From contig NZ_CP058552.1 in NCBI RefSeq assembly GCF_013401555.1, positions 186,001 to 250,000 of the forward strand: a stretch of 64,000 nt of DNA, in the 5' to 3' direction. This document shows positions 54,971 through 64,000 of the stretch, one piece after another (position 1 is the first letter of the stretch; every line of letters begins with the position of its first letter). Source of the stretch: Paenibacillus sp. E222 (GTDB lineage: Bacteria > Bacillota > Bacilli > Paenibacillales > Paenibacillaceae). The notes beneath the pieces were generated by a model. That model saw nothing but the letters and a program-made list of their open reading frames with translations. It did not search any database and was not told where the DNA came from. A program made the position numbers and the translations under genes.

Positions 54971-56338
54971 TTATTTGTTAAAAGGAGCGAGCACACGATC
55001 CGCTTCTTCTTGTGCGGCCTTCAGTGCACCGGCGGCATCGATTTTGCCAGCCAGCGCGGATTGAATCTGGTTGGTCAGTGCGGAGGACACCTTGCCGTGA
55101 TTATGCGTGGATAACTCCCTGAATGCATACTGCAGCTGGTCGCGGGCCACGAGTGCCTGCGGAAATTCATCGGTGTACGCCTTCATGGCTTCCGTATCGT
55201 AGGCGGATTTGCGAACCCCGACATAACCGGATGAAGAACTGAACAGTGCGGCCTGTTCCGGAGCAGTCATATACTTGGCGAATTCCCAAGCCGCCGCCTG
55301 TTTCTCCGGTGTGGTATCTTTGAAAATGTACAGGTTTCCCCCGCCCGTAGGCGATCCGTATTGCTTATTGGCTGGTGCGAAGGCTACACCAAAGTCGAAT
55401 TTGGCGTTGGTTTTTACGTTCGTCAAGTTGCCGCTGGTGTGCATCATCATAGCCGTTTTGCCTTCAATAAAATCGGTTGGCGTAGCCGCCCAATCAATAA
55501 CCCCTTCCGGCATTACCTTGTACTTACGGGACAAATCAAGCCAGAATTGCAGAGCTTCGACGTTCTCCGGCGTATTAAAATTGGCCTTTCTGCCGTCGTC
55601 CCCCATAATGCTTTGCTTGGGATCGCTCGCATTTTGGCGGGCTAGCATCTGGAACATCCAGTAGGAATCATCATTCCCCGGAATCTCCATCCCTGTATGT
55701 CCATCACGATTCAGCTTCCCGGCATATTCCACCAGCTCATCCCAGTTTGTTGGCGGCTTGTTCGGGTCCAGACCAGCAGCTTTGAACATCTCTTTGTTGT
55801 AATACAAAATAATTGTGCTTCGCTGGAACGGTACACTGTACGTATGTCCATCCGCTTGGGTATCCTCCACAAATGCCGGATAGAAATCATCCTTGTTATA
55901 GTCCGCATCCTTGGCGATAAAATCATCCAGAGGAATTATGGCGTCGGTGTCCATCATGCTGTACAGCTCAGTCGACATCATAACAGCCACATCCGGCGGC
56001 TGCTTGGCCTGTACACCTGCCTGAATTTTGATCGTATTATCTCCGTAGTTTCCGGTATAGACCGGTTTAACCTTAATATCCGGGAATTTCTCCATAAAAG
56101 ATGCACTCATCCCGTCAATAACCTTTGTAAGCGGCCCGCCTACGTTCACCGGGTAATAGAATGAAATTTCAACCGGCTCCTTGGGAGTCTGATCCAAAGC
56201 GGTGTTTGGATTAGCTGTTGAAGCCGTTGTACCTGTACCCGCCTTGGTATCAGCTGCATTCCCCCCTCCCTGACTGCACCCGACCAGCATTAACGTTAAC
56301 CCCAGCGCAATCAGCGCCATTTTCCCCTGCTTCAGCAT
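54971..56338 (-). CDS. ABC transporter substrate-binding lipoprotein (UgpB-like)
   Basis: A 455-residue lipoprotein with lipobox LMLVGC (Cys about 21). Elements such as PTGGGNLYIFKDTTPEKQAAAWEFAKYM and SSGYVGVRKSAYDTEAM recall UgpB, which binds glycerol-3-phosphate and its diesters, more than maltose-type proteins. With the GpdQ-like phosphoesterase downstream, uptake of a phosphorylated or phosphodiester compound is a reasonable guess. The ribosome site is GGGGAG. Confidence 0.9.
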   Translation of the reverse strand: MLKQGKMALIALGLTLMLVGCSQGGGNAADTKAGTGTTASTANPNTALDQTPKEPVEISFYYPVNVGGPLTKVIDGMSASFMEKFPDIKVKPVYTGNYGDNTIKIQAGVQAKQPPDVAVMMSTELYSMMDTDAIIPLDDFIAKDADYNKDDFYPAFVEDTQADGHTYSVPFQRSTIILYYNKEMFKAAGLDPNKPPTNWDELVEYAGKLNRDGHTGMEIPGNDDSYWMFQMLARQNASDPKQSIMGDDGRKANFNTPENVEALQFWLDLSRKYKVMPEGVIDWAATPTDFIEGKTAMMMHTSGNLTNVKTNAKFDFGVAFAPANKQYGSPTGGGNLYIFKDTTPEKQAAAWEFAKYMTAPEQAALFSSSSGYVGVRKSAYDTEAMKAYTDEFPQALVARDQLQYAFRELSTHNHGKVSSALTNQIQSALAGKIDAAGALKAAQEEADRVLAPFNK

Positions 56339-56383
56339 TTGTTTTCTCCCCTCATATGTGCCGAGCGTTCCAATTGGCTCTGT

Positions 56384-57250
56384 TTAAAATGCATAATGTC
56401 TGAAATTCATGCTTACACGGTTGGAGTCTACATCAAGGATATGCAGGACAGCACCTTCGGCTGTTGGAAGTACAGTGATGCCTTGTGCTTCATTACTACT
56501 TCCGAGGTTCCGGTCAAAGGCCAGCGTGACAGCTCCGGTATCCGGATCAATCCGGTAGACGGATTTCTTGGAATTATTATCGGAGGAAGCATAAAGCGCA
56601 CCATTATACATCTCTGCGCCTTGAATGCGATCAATCGTTTGACTAAGCGGTACGGTTTTGATTAAGGACATGTCACTGAGTCGAAACACATTCAGCACCG
56701 GGGCATTGTTCCACTGGGCCGTATAGACCTGACCGCGATCGGCATCTACGGCTACCCATGGCACACCACCGGGATGAAGGTTCAGCGGAAGCGCATAGGA
56801 GGTTCCGGTATATTGAAGTGTGGAGGCATTATAGACGGCAATGTAGGGATGCTCGTATTTCTTGCTGTCTTCAATAGGAGCATAAATCAACCCGTTGTAA
56901 TAGGAAATGTCACCAATGTGGTCACCGCCCTGCACTGCTATCTCAGCCGGGATCGCTACCGCATTTCGTTTCTGAACCGTCTTACCGTCCAGTGCCGTCT
57001 TTAATAAACCAAGCTGGGAGTTAAAAATCCATGAGTTTCCATCTGTTGTGACGCCTTGTCCACGCTCAAAGGCATCCGTCAGCCAAAAGGTTTGCTTGGA
57101 CACCTCATGCCAGGATTCAGCCGCCTGTGCAGCATATACCGCATTTTCCGCAGCTTCGGCCGATACGGGCACCGCCCATGCTCCTGATGTAAGAGAACCT
57201 GCAATTAACACTCCCGCACAGACCCAGCCTGACACTCTTCTCAGTTTCAT
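56384..57250 (-). CDS. secreted beta-propeller-like protein
   Basis: A 288-residue exported protein. A signal peptide (about 1-32, ending PVSAEA) precedes repeated blade-like segments of the form SYYNGLIYAPIEDSKKYEHPYIAVYNASTLQ, AVDADRGQVYTAQWNN, EMYNGALYASSDNNSKKSVYRIDPDTGAV. No catalytic residues are recognisable. It may bind the cluster's substrate at the cell surface or be an esterase/lactonase. AGGAGG is 10 nt before ATG 57250. It lies between the AraC regulator and the binding protein. Confidence 0.75.
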   Translation of the reverse strand: MKLRRVSGWVCAGVLIAGSLTSGAWAVPVSAEAAENAVYAAQAAESWHEVSKQTFWLTDAFERGQGVTTDGNSWIFNSQLGLLKTALDGKTVQKRNAVAIPAEIAVQGGDHIGDISYYNGLIYAPIEDSKKYEHPYIAVYNASTLQYTGTSYALPLNLHPGGVPWVAVDADRGQVYTAQWNNAPVLNVFRLSDMSLIKTVPLSQTIDRIQGAEMYNGALYASSDNNSKKSVYRIDPDTGAVTLAFDRNLGSSNEAQGITVLPTAEGAVLHILDVDSNRVSMNFRHYAF

Positions 57251-57424
57251 GATATTAACGCCTCCTGAATTGTGGGTCTGCTCCAAATAATGGATCGTCC
57301 ATTATAGAAGCAGTGACCTCCATTTTAGCCAGCGGGATTCACTTCCCGATCGGCTTAAACTAATTGTAGCTTTCAGGATAAGGACGTCTGTTGGACAAAA
57401 TGCGGTTTTTATTGAACAAAACAA

Positions 57425-58276
57425 TCATTTTAGAATGATCCGGTTCGAAGAAACCTCGTTCATATACTGTTTGGGCGTCGTTCCAGCAATCCGCTTGAAC
57501 ATTCTTGTGAAGTGACCCTGATCAGAGAAACCGGCACGGTCGGCAATTTCCTTCAGCCCGTACTCTCCCTTGCTGATCAGCAGCTTGGAATGTTCAATCC
57601 GCAGGCGAATCAGATAATGATGCGGTGTATGCCCCGTCTGCTGTTTGAACAGCCGAATATAATGGGACAGGCTCAGGGCAGCCTTGTCTGCCAGCTCCTG
57701 AATGGAGAGCTCCGCCTCCAAATTTTCCTTCATATATTCTATGGACTGATAAATTTCCTGATTGGCCGTCATTCTGGAGGGAGTGCTGTTCGTGCATACC
57801 TGAGAATAATGGTTCAGGAGATGCAGGATGAGCATATTGGAGAGTGAATCACTATATATCTTTCCTTGTCTGCCGCCATTCTGCAGCTCTTCAAGCAACC
57901 AGAGTCCTAATTGCAGCAGCTTGGGGTCCTTGACATAATACTTCATTTCCAACTGAATATACCCTTCCTTTAGCAGTCCCGATTCACGTGCGATGTGCTC
58001 CAGATAGGAAGGCGGGATTTCGATCTGCAGGAAATACAGGGAGGCCTTTCCCCAGGAACAGAGAACGGGTTCTCCGGCAGGCAGGATATGAATGGTGTAA
58101 TAGTTCTCATAGTAAGCCGAACAATGTATGGCAATCTGATGCTTCGTTCCGGTAAGCCACCCGGCAGCATGCTGAGGACTCGGCCACCGGGACACCTGCA
58201 GATGATCCCATCCAAGGGTATGGCTCGTGAGTACAGGCTGGTTGTCAGCAGGGTATGCTCTTTCGGTTGTTCTCAT
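57425..58276 (-). CDS. AraC-family transcriptional regulator
   Basis: A 283-residue regulator with a cupin-like N-terminal ligand domain and a C-terminal double helix-turn-helix (ELSIQELADKAALSLSHYIRLFKQQTGHTPHHYL, LKEIADRAGFSDQGHFTRMFKRIAGTTPKQY). First gene of the second transporter cluster and its likely activator. The start at 58276 has GGGGTG upstream. Confidence 0.92.
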   Translation of the reverse strand: MRTTERAYPADNQPVLTSHTLGWDHLQVSRWPSPQHAAGWLTGTKHQIAIHCSAYYENYYTIHILPAGEPVLCSWGKASLYFLQIEIPPSYLEHIARESGLLKEGYIQLEMKYYVKDPKLLQLGLWLLEELQNGGRQGKIYSDSLSNMLILHLLNHYSQVCTNSTPSRMTANQEIYQSIEYMKENLEAELSIQELADKAALSLSHYIRLFKQQTGHTPHHYLIRLRIEHSKLLISKGEYGLKEIADRAGFSDQGHFTRMFKRIAGTTPKQYMNEVSSNRIILK

Positions 58277-58413
58277 CCTTATCACCCCTTTTCATCACGT
58301 TAGCAATCTACTATGCGGGATGTATAAACTGTGGGTAAAAGAGTTTCTCTTTTTCGAAGGTGGAGCCAGCTGACTGCTTTGTTGTTTGATCTAAAGCTTC
58401 AGCAAAAATAAAA

Positions 58414-58437
58414 AAACACGCCAACCGTGGCGCGTTT
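58414..58437 (-). terminator. intrinsic terminator of the two-component operon
   Basis: AAACGCGCCA...TTGGCGTGTTT followed by TTTTATTTTT on the minus strand, directly after the kinase gene. Confidence 0.75.
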
Positions 58438-58444
58438 GAAGTGA

Positions 58445-59797
58445 CTATGCTAAAGGCAGATGAACCAGCACCGTCGTACCCTCACCCTCCTGGCTTTGAA
58501 TTTCAACCGTTCCGTGATGGATCATTACAATTTTTTTGACGATCGCAAGGCCCAGACCGTTACCGCTGATGCTGCGATTTCGCGACAGATCTGTTTTATA
58601 AAACCGATCAAACACATAATCCAGCTGCTCTGGCGCTATTCCAATGCCCGTATCCGTTATCGTGATGAGAATTTTGTTCTCTACCTGATGCGTCCGTATA
58701 TGAATATGCCCACCTGCTGGCGTAAACTTGATGCTGTTCCCCAGCAGATTCATCCAAACCTGATTGAGCTGATCCCGATCTGCTGTAACTTGAATCGGTT
58801 CTGCCAACTCCAGATGAACCTGAATATTTTTGGTGGACCACTGCGGCTCGCAAGTAACGATAATTTGCCGGATTTGCTCATCAAGATTATAGGTAGCCGC
58901 CTCGAACGGATGATGATCGGAGTCCAGAGATGCAAGCTCCAGCAGATTATCGCTAAGTCTGGATAGCCGCCCACTCTCCGTTATAATGATATCCAGATAA
59001 TAATTACGATCAGCCTCAGCTACTAGACTACTATTTTTCATCGCCATGGCAAATCCGGAAATAGAGGTCAGCGGGGTTTGAATCTCATGAGATACATTGG
59101 AAACAAAATCCTGTCTCATCTGTTCCAACTGTTTGAGCTCACTCGCCATCTCATTAAAACTGTGTGTCAAAGCTCCCATTTCGTCCACACGTTTCGTTTG
59201 GATTTCCACGTCAAAATCACCCTTTGCCAGCTGCTTGGTTGCACGAGTCAATACCTGAATCGGTCTCACCAAGTACCTTGCAGCAATAAAAATACATAGG
59301 CTTCCGATAAACAGTGCGAGTAATAATATCAGAAAGACCATCCGATTAATGATATTTTCGTTCTGCGGTGAAAATTGCATAAACACAGCTTGCGGCTCCC
59401 CTTGGAATGGGAAAGGAAGACCGATAAAGGTCTGATCCACTTCAGCCGGAGAACGATAGACCTGGCCCTGTAATACCATTTGAACCACCTCGGGTGCAAT
59501 TTGAACGGTATCTGTATTGTCCAGATCATAGTAGGTTACGTTGCCGGAAACGTCATATAAGTGAATGAGATAGGTGGATATCTTCACCATACTTTTAATG
59601 AATGCCTCCCGGTCCTCCGGGTGTGTTTGTTCATAGAGACGTATCATTTCCTCACCTGCTGCAATCATGTCATTCTGACCGAGATGGTTTACTTCTTTTT
59701 TGAATAGAAAGATCCCTATGAGGAAAGACGACAGCAGGCTGAAAATAATGACAACCAGAAATGTGAAAATGATGCGAACGTATAAGGTCTTGATCAT
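58445..59797 (-). CDS. sensor histidine kinase
   Basis: A 450-residue membrane kinase. A helix at about 8-30, a short extracytoplasmic sensor (about 31-150), a second helix at about 153-175, HAMP (about 178-230), then the phospho-His motif VSHEIQTPLTSI and ATP-binding boxes (MNLLGNSIKFTP, DTGIGIAPEQ, GNGLGLAIV). Its ATG overlaps the regulator stop (ATGA). It forms a two-component system with the preceding OmpR-type regulator, and is transcribed after the serine hydrolase gene. Confidence 0.94.
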   Translation of the reverse strand: MIKTLYVRIIFTFLVVIIFSLLSSFLIGIFLFKKEVNHLGQNDMIAAGEEMIRLYEQTHPEDREAFIKSMVKISTYLIHLYDVSGNVTYYDLDNTDTVQIAPEVVQMVLQGQVYRSPAEVDQTFIGLPFPFQGEPQAVFMQFSPQNENIINRMVFLILLLALFIGSLCIFIAARYLVRPIQVLTRATKQLAKGDFDVEIQTKRVDEMGALTHSFNEMASELKQLEQMRQDFVSNVSHEIQTPLTSISGFAMAMKNSSLVAEADRNYYLDIIITESGRLSRLSDNLLELASLDSDHHPFEAATYNLDEQIRQIIVTCEPQWSTKNIQVHLELAEPIQVTADRDQLNQVWMNLLGNSIKFTPAGGHIHIRTHQVENKILITITDTGIGIAPEQLDYVFDRFYKTDLSRNRSISGNGLGLAIVKKIVMIHHGTVEIQSQEGEGTTVLVHLPLA

Positions 59798-60468
59798 GTG
59801 ATCACTAACCGGTAGCCCAGACTGCGGGCCGTTTCAATCTGAAAATGGTGTGCATCACCAGCGAATTTTTCCCTTAATCGCTTAATGTGAACGTCAACCG
59901 TCCGGTCATCCCCTTCATAGTCGCTCCCCCAGATTTTCGTAATTAACTGTTCCCGGGTAAAAATCTGCCCAGGCTGATTCGCCAGCATGAACAGCAATTC
60001 GAACTCCTTTAAAGGCAGATTGAGCGTCTCCTCCCCTCGAATCACTTGAAAGCTGCGGCGGTTCAATGTAATGCCCCCCAATTGAATCGTTTGGGAAGAG
60101 ACAATCAGATACCGTTTCAGCAATGCTTTCACTCTCATCACAAGCTCCAGCGGGTCAAAGGGCTTCGTCAGATAATCATCTGTTCCAAGCTGGAATCCCT
60201 TTACTTTCTGAGCCGATTCCCCTTTGACCGTAACCATCAAGAGCGGCATATTCAGATTCATGCGCCGAATCTCCCGGCATAGCTCCCATCCATCCAATTT
60301 TGGCATCATAATATCGAGAATAACCAGATCAATTGGGGATTTCTCAACAATATCCAATGCTTCTGCACCGTCTTTAGCCACCACGATCTCAAATCCCTCA
60401 TTCCGCAAAAACAAGGTTATCAGCTCACGAATATGCACATCGTCGTCCACGACAAGGATTTGGGTCAT
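59794..60468 (-). CDS. OmpR/PhoB-type response regulator
   Basis: A 224-residue regulator: receiver (phospho-Asp in VILDIMMPKLDG, Asp pair VDDDVH, Lys in YLTKPF) and a C-terminal winged helix (LPLKEFELLFMLANQPGQIFTREQLITKIWG). It is translationally coupled to the sensor kinase. The spacing from its ribosome site (GGAGG) is rather long. Upstream by 54 nt is the serine hydrolase gene, suggesting a cell-envelope target. Confidence 0.94.
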   Translation of the reverse strand: MTQILVVDDDVHIRELITLFLRNEGFEIVVAKDGAEALDIVEKSPIDLVILDIMMPKLDGWELCREIRRMNLNMPLLMVTVKGESAQKVKGFQLGTDDYLTKPFDPLELVMRVKALLKRYLIVSSQTIQLGGITLNRRSFQVIRGEETLNLPLKEFELLFMLANQPGQIFTREQLITKIWGSDYEGDDRTVDVHIKRLREKFAGDAHHFQIETARSLGYRLVIT

Positions 60469-60522
60469 ATGAAATGCATGCCTCCAATAGATTTCTTATC
60501 CTCTTCCACCTGGGTGAAGGGT

Positions 60523-62496
60523 TCATCCAAAATGCCAGCCCAACAGATTCCAATGATAGAAAAATAAACATAAGGTTACTGCTGCTAGAGTTACGAACGT
60601 ATAGTACACACGCTTAGGTAACGTCCAATATTTGTTTTTCCATGCCAGAACGTTCATCGTTACGATTGCCACACTCCATCCCACAAGAATCAGAGGCATG
60701 AACAGATAAAGACGTAGAGATAGTGGAATATGACTGAGTCGATCGATCAGATCGATGTTCATCACCAAAAGTGTGGCTCCCAAGGTCACCAATGACCACA
60801 CGGACGTAACTACCGTCAGCTGGACTGCCCATTTCTGCGCCCTTGGCATCGCTTTGATTTGGCGTCTGCGATAAACAGCTCCCAGTAGTACGGTAATGAA
60901 CAGAACGGCAGTTATACCGAGCAGCGGAAGCCAAAACTTCGATTGATTGATTAACGGGGTTGGCTCCAGTGGCATGGGGTTGAGCATATCCAGAAACAGA
61001 TACGTGACCTTGCCCTCTGTATCCGTACGGAATCCCATCTGATGCTTCCCGCCGACTTCTTGGAATAGATTCACTCCAATCGGAGTGTATACTTGCTGAT
61101 CTGCACCACTTCCAATTGACAACCGATTATCTGAAACTTCAATATTGATCTGAGTCAGAAAACTGAAAAACGTATCGATCTTCGTGTGATTACGACGTGT
61201 AAATTGATAGGAACCTGCATATTTCTCCAAAGGCTCCCCCAGTTCAATAGAGGTTGCAGCAGGCTGCTTCGTCATATGGGCAGGATAGTAACGATCAAAG
61301 AAGGCTTGCGCCAATCCTCCTGCTGCCGTTCCACCGTCACCTCCACTATAGGAAACAAATATGCCGACTTGTTGGTCTGGTACAAGATAGAGCGCTGTAT
61401 TAAACAGCTCGTCGGCACCTCCATGAGAGATCACACGCAGTCCATTCATATTCAGCTCATAAAAGCCCAAGTCCATGGCGGGTAAACGTTCGTCAAACTG
61501 GAATGCCGGGGAATGCATGAGCCTGGCGGTTTCCGGCTTGAGAATTTGCTTATCCTCATATCGCCCGTCCTGTAGATGGGCAATCATGAAATGAGCCATA
61601 TCATTCGCCGAGACACTGCCTGATCCTGCTGGTCGGAAGCCACCTTCAAACGTAGGGGGCTTGGTTACATACTCGCCATTGGCTCGGGCATATCCAAGTA
61701 CGGCATAAGGCTTCAACGATGCCGGAACAGGCTCCTCCACCGTAGCATACTTCATGCTCAGCGGATCAAATATATTGTTCTGTATATAATCATTATAAGC
61801 AATGCCGCTAACTTCTTCGACGATAAGTCCCGCGAGTGAGGCCCCATAGTTGGAATAGGCCAGCATCGCGCCTGGCGGCATGACCCTCGCTGGCATATGG
61901 TTTGCCATTGTTTCTTCAATGGAGACGGGGAGCTTCTCTAGATCAGTGGTAATCTGATATCCGACACCACCTTCTTCAAAGCCTGCCGTATGGGTCAAGA
62001 GATGACGTAGCGTAATTGGTTCCGCATAGGTTGGTGGTATTTTCACCGTTTTCAGATAGGTGTTCACGTCAGTGTCCAGATCAAGCTTTCCCGCCTCAAC
62101 CAGCTGCATCACAGCGGTCCATGTAAACAGCTTTGTGGTCGACGCAATCCGAAACAGGCTGGTCTCGGGATCAACGGGTTTATTTTCTTTGATGTTCGAA
62201 TGTCCGTACCCTTTGGAGAGCAGAACCTTTCCATCCTTCACAATTGAAATGACTGCGCCCGGAATCTGTAAAGAACCCATTTGCACATCCATAATCCCAT
62301 CAATGAAAGCTGCTAGCTGGTCTTTGTCATCCAGATTAACAGCGACTCTCTTCTCTTGTGTACCAGAACCCAATCCGGAGGAATAAGCCTCTGCTGATAA
62401 GGGAGCTTTAATCCCTAACCAAGTTGCCCCTAGCGTAGTACCCAACAATACCAGTAACATCATTTTGCAAACCATTTTCCTTATCGATGATGACAT
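60523..62496 (-). CDS. serine hydrolase of beta-lactamase/PBP-like family, membrane-anchored
   Basis: A 657-residue protein. A signal/anchor segment precedes a class C beta-lactamase-like domain with STTK (Ser about 118), YSN (about 213) and HGG motifs. The C-terminal 200 residues contain about four membrane helices (for example WLPLLGITAVLFITVLLGAVY). Such proteins (FmtA, PbpX, EstB-like) act on cell wall or teichoic-acid D-Ala esters rather than antibiotics. The start at 62496 follows GGAGG. The two-component system downstream may be controlled with it. Confidence 0.88.
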   Translation of the reverse strand: MSSSIRKMVCKMMLLVLLGTTLGATWLGIKAPLSAEAYSSGLGSGTQEKRVAVNLDDKDQLAAFIDGIMDVQMGSLQIPGAVISIVKDGKVLLSKGYGHSNIKENKPVDPETSLFRIASTTKLFTWTAVMQLVEAGKLDLDTDVNTYLKTVKIPPTYAEPITLRHLLTHTAGFEEGGVGYQITTDLEKLPVSIEETMANHMPARVMPPGAMLAYSNYGASLAGLIVEEVSGIAYNDYIQNNIFDPLSMKYATVEEPVPASLKPYAVLGYARANGEYVTKPPTFEGGFRPAGSGSVSANDMAHFMIAHLQDGRYEDKQILKPETARLMHSPAFQFDERLPAMDLGFYELNMNGLRVISHGGADELFNTALYLVPDQQVGIFVSYSGGDGGTAAGGLAQAFFDRYYPAHMTKQPAATSIELGEPLEKYAGSYQFTRRNHTKIDTFFSFLTQINIEVSDNRLSIGSGADQQVYTPIGVNLFQEVGGKHQMGFRTDTEGKVTYLFLDMLNPMPLEPTPLINQSKFWLPLLGITAVLFITVLLGAVYRRRQIKAMPRAQKWAVQLTVVTSVWSLVTLGATLLVMNIDLIDRLSHIPLSLRLYLFMPLILVGWSVAIVTMNVLAWKNKYWTLPKRVYYTFVTLAAVTLCLFFYHWNLLGWHFG

Positions 62497-62664
62497 AACC
62501 AACCTCCACCACTCCGCATATTTTGTTTGATCGCTGTTCCTCGGCTTTCTTTCGAGAGCATATCAGGAACGTATGAACGGAGCGTGAATATTTTTTTCAT
62601 ATTTTGCCAAATAGAATTGGGTTTAGTAACATAGGGGAAGGTTGTTTAGAAAGGGAGAAGGGGT

Positions 62665-63030
62665 ATGCCTGACTTTTTACTAGTCTTATTTTTGTTTAAT
62701 TTATCTTTATTTCTACTGCACGAAATGGACGCCATTAGACGATCTGAGTGGAAATTGTTTATCGTGCTGAAAGATATGGAAGATGAAAAAGCCTATAAAT
62801 ACTTCACATGTGTTCACCTACCACTCTACACCGTCATACTCGCACTGCTTTTCAGCTCATATCAAACGATTACGTTCTGGGTGCTCGATATATTTTTCAT
62901 CATTCATGCGGTACTACACCTATTTTTCGAAAAACACCCTCGTAATGAATTTAAGAATTCATTTTCCAGATCATTCATTTACCCCATGGGGATTATTGGG
63001 GCCATCCATTTGTTAGCTTTATTATTGTAA
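62665..63030 (+). CDS. small multi-pass membrane protein (DUF6713-like)
   Basis: A 121-residue protein with about four membrane helices (about 3-18, 45-65, 70-88, 100-121). The motif LFLLHEMDAIRRSEWKLF near the start recalls DUF6713 as I remember it. AGGGAGAAGGGG precedes ATG. Divergent from the serine hydrolase. Function unknown. Confidence 0.7.
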   Translation: MPDFLLVLFLFNLSLFLLHEMDAIRRSEWKLFIVLKDMEDEKAYKYFTCVHLPLYTVILALLFSSYQTITFWVLDIFFIIHAVLHLFFEKHPRNEFKNSFSRSFIYPMGIIGAIHLLALLL

Positions 63031-63065
63031 TTTCAGAAAAGTCCAATCATTCGGGAGGTCTGCTT

Positions 63066-64000
63066 ATGCAAGAGCAACATGCTGCACGAGTCGAATTATT
63101 CGTCACCAACACTCAGATCATCAAGAAATCATTCAAGTGGCAAAATGTGATGATGCACCGTCTGGCAGCCCTACTCTATGCAGCGGAAAATAAACAAGCC
63201 GATGGGGAGGCCATCCGTAATAGTCATGAATTGATTAAGCAAAATACCAATCTCTTCTCGGCCTTCAGGGGAAATTCGGCGATCAGCGTTGCCACCTTGC
63301 TCTCGCTTACAACAGATCAGGAAAAGAAACTGGATGACACCCTCCTTATCTATGATCTGATGAAAAAAATGAAATTTCGTACGTCCGATTTTCTGGTTAT
63401 TGCCGCCTATCAGATTGCAGCTCACGCGGCGCCTGACCAATTCGAGCATATGGTCGAACGAGCCAAAGCATTTTATGATCACATGAAAGCCCAACACCGC
63501 TTTCTTACCGGACAGGACGACTATATTTTCGCTGCCATGCTGGCCCTTTCCGATCTCGACGTGGAATCCGGTGTGACTCGTATGGAGCAGCTCTATGCAG
63601 AATTAAAACCTGAGTTCTCACCAGGCAATAGTGTGCAGGCATTAACACAGGTGCTGGTCCTAGGCGATGATAATCCGGAGGCGGGCACTCATGTGATAGC
63701 GTTAAATGAGGCATTCCGCAGACGGGGAATACGATTAGACAAAATGTACACCCTGCCGGCTCTGGGGATCCTCTCTCTACTGCCCGCTGACAGAGATACG
63801 CTGGTAGAACAAGTTGAGGAAACGTATGAGTGGTTGCGTACACAGAAGGGCTTTGGTGCCTGGTCAATCAACAAACAGGAGTTGCTGCTGCTCTCGTCCT
63901 CGCTGGTGGCCGTGCAATATGTGGAGGATCTTCGAAACGGCGTCCTGACCACGACGGTCTCCACTAGCATCACCAACATTATCATTGCCCAGCAGGCCGC
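63066..64000 (+). CDS. DUF4003-like protein, cut by the window edge
   Basis: Reads without a stop from ATG 63066 (GGGAGG 7 nt upstream) to the window end: at least 311 residues of helical protein. Segments such as KWQNVMMHRLAALLYAAENK, NTNLFSAFRGNSAISVATLLSL and MKFRTSDFLVIAAYQIA fit DUF4003, a soluble family found in Bacillales. It has no membrane helix or signal peptide. The C-terminus is missing only because the window ends. The function is unknown. Confidence 0.8.
   Translation, partial: MQEQHAARVELFVTNTQIIKKSFKWQNVMMHRLAALLYAAENKQADGEAIRNSHELIKQNTNLFSAFRGNSAISVATLLSLTTDQEKKLDDTLLIYDLMKKMKFRTSDFLVIAAYQIAAHAAPDQFEHMVERAKAFYDHMKAQHRFLTGQDDYIFAAMLALSDLDVESGVTRMEQLYAELKPEFSPGNSVQALTQVLVLGDDNPEAGTHVIALNEAFRRRGIRLDKMYTLPALGILSLLPADRDTLVEQVEETYEWLRTQKGFGAWSINKQELLLLSSSLVAVQYVEDLRNGVLTTTVSTSITNIIIAQQA

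Noticed and set aside
60523..62496. True beta-lactamase
   Set aside because: The large size, C-terminal membrane helices and the HGG form of the third motif fit cell-wall hydrolases or esterases better.

Overview
The window looks like a stretch of Paenibacillus (Bacillota) chromosome. I infer this from the gene families and signals, not from a search: strong AGGAGG ribosome sites, frequent GTG/TTG starts, YesM/YesN-type two-component systems beside LplABC-like sugar ABC transporters, and many small Bacillales-type regulator/exporter pairs. I see no rRNA, tRNA, CRISPR array, phage genes or intact insertion sequence. Two genes are broken by single-base-type frameshifts (34916-37425 and 40495-42245), so some indels may be assembly errors.

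Layout. 0.2-8.7 kb: chemoreceptor, MarR regulator with an ABC-2 exporter, small basic protein, TetR regulator with an MFS exporter, an HtrA-like protease without a PDZ domain, and a zinc-ribbon membrane protein. 8.8-12.6 kb: methyltransferase behind a leader peptide and long hairpin, a MecA_N-type penicillin-binding protein, and a CBS-pair protein. 12.9-19.2 kb: a four-gene exopolysaccharide operon (PilZ-linked GT2 synthase, secreted C-terminally anchored protein, MBOAT acyltransferase, DHHW/AlgJ-like protein) that probably makes an O-acetylated, c-di-GMP-controlled beta-glucan. 19.2-27.8 kb: small accessory genes (TPR and SUKH pair, GyrI-like, DUF6366-like, HAD, APH-like kinase, a 20-codon small ORF, a Gly/Met-rich lipoprotein coupled to a GT-C glycosyltransferase, a RibD-C reductase). 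28-38.5 kb: a sigma factor with a very long C-terminal extension, an AT-rich segment with a palindrome and gene debris, then housekeeping-like enzymes, a frameshifted transglutaminase lipoprotein and a short-chain dehydrogenase. 39-42.7 kb: amino-acid permease and an ArsR/SulP pair.

42.9-50.1 kb is a complete sugar-uptake locus: sensor kinase, YesN-type regulator, binding lipoprotein and two permeases. 50.4-58.3 kb is a second one: AraC regulator, secreted propeller-like protein, binding protein, two permeases, metallophosphoesterase, Gfo/Idh/MocA oxidoreductase and GNAT protein, the last three coupled by ATGA overlaps. 58.4-62.5 kb holds a penicillin-binding-like serine hydrolase with an OmpR-type two-component system. 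The window ends in a DUF6713-like membrane protein and a DUF4003-like gene cut by the edge.

The most unusual items are a dispersed 150-220 bp repeat present three times (19191, 20393, 38484), whose terminal stems differ between copies yet remain self-complementary, and the leader-peptide/hairpin arrangement ahead of the methyltransferase at 9053.
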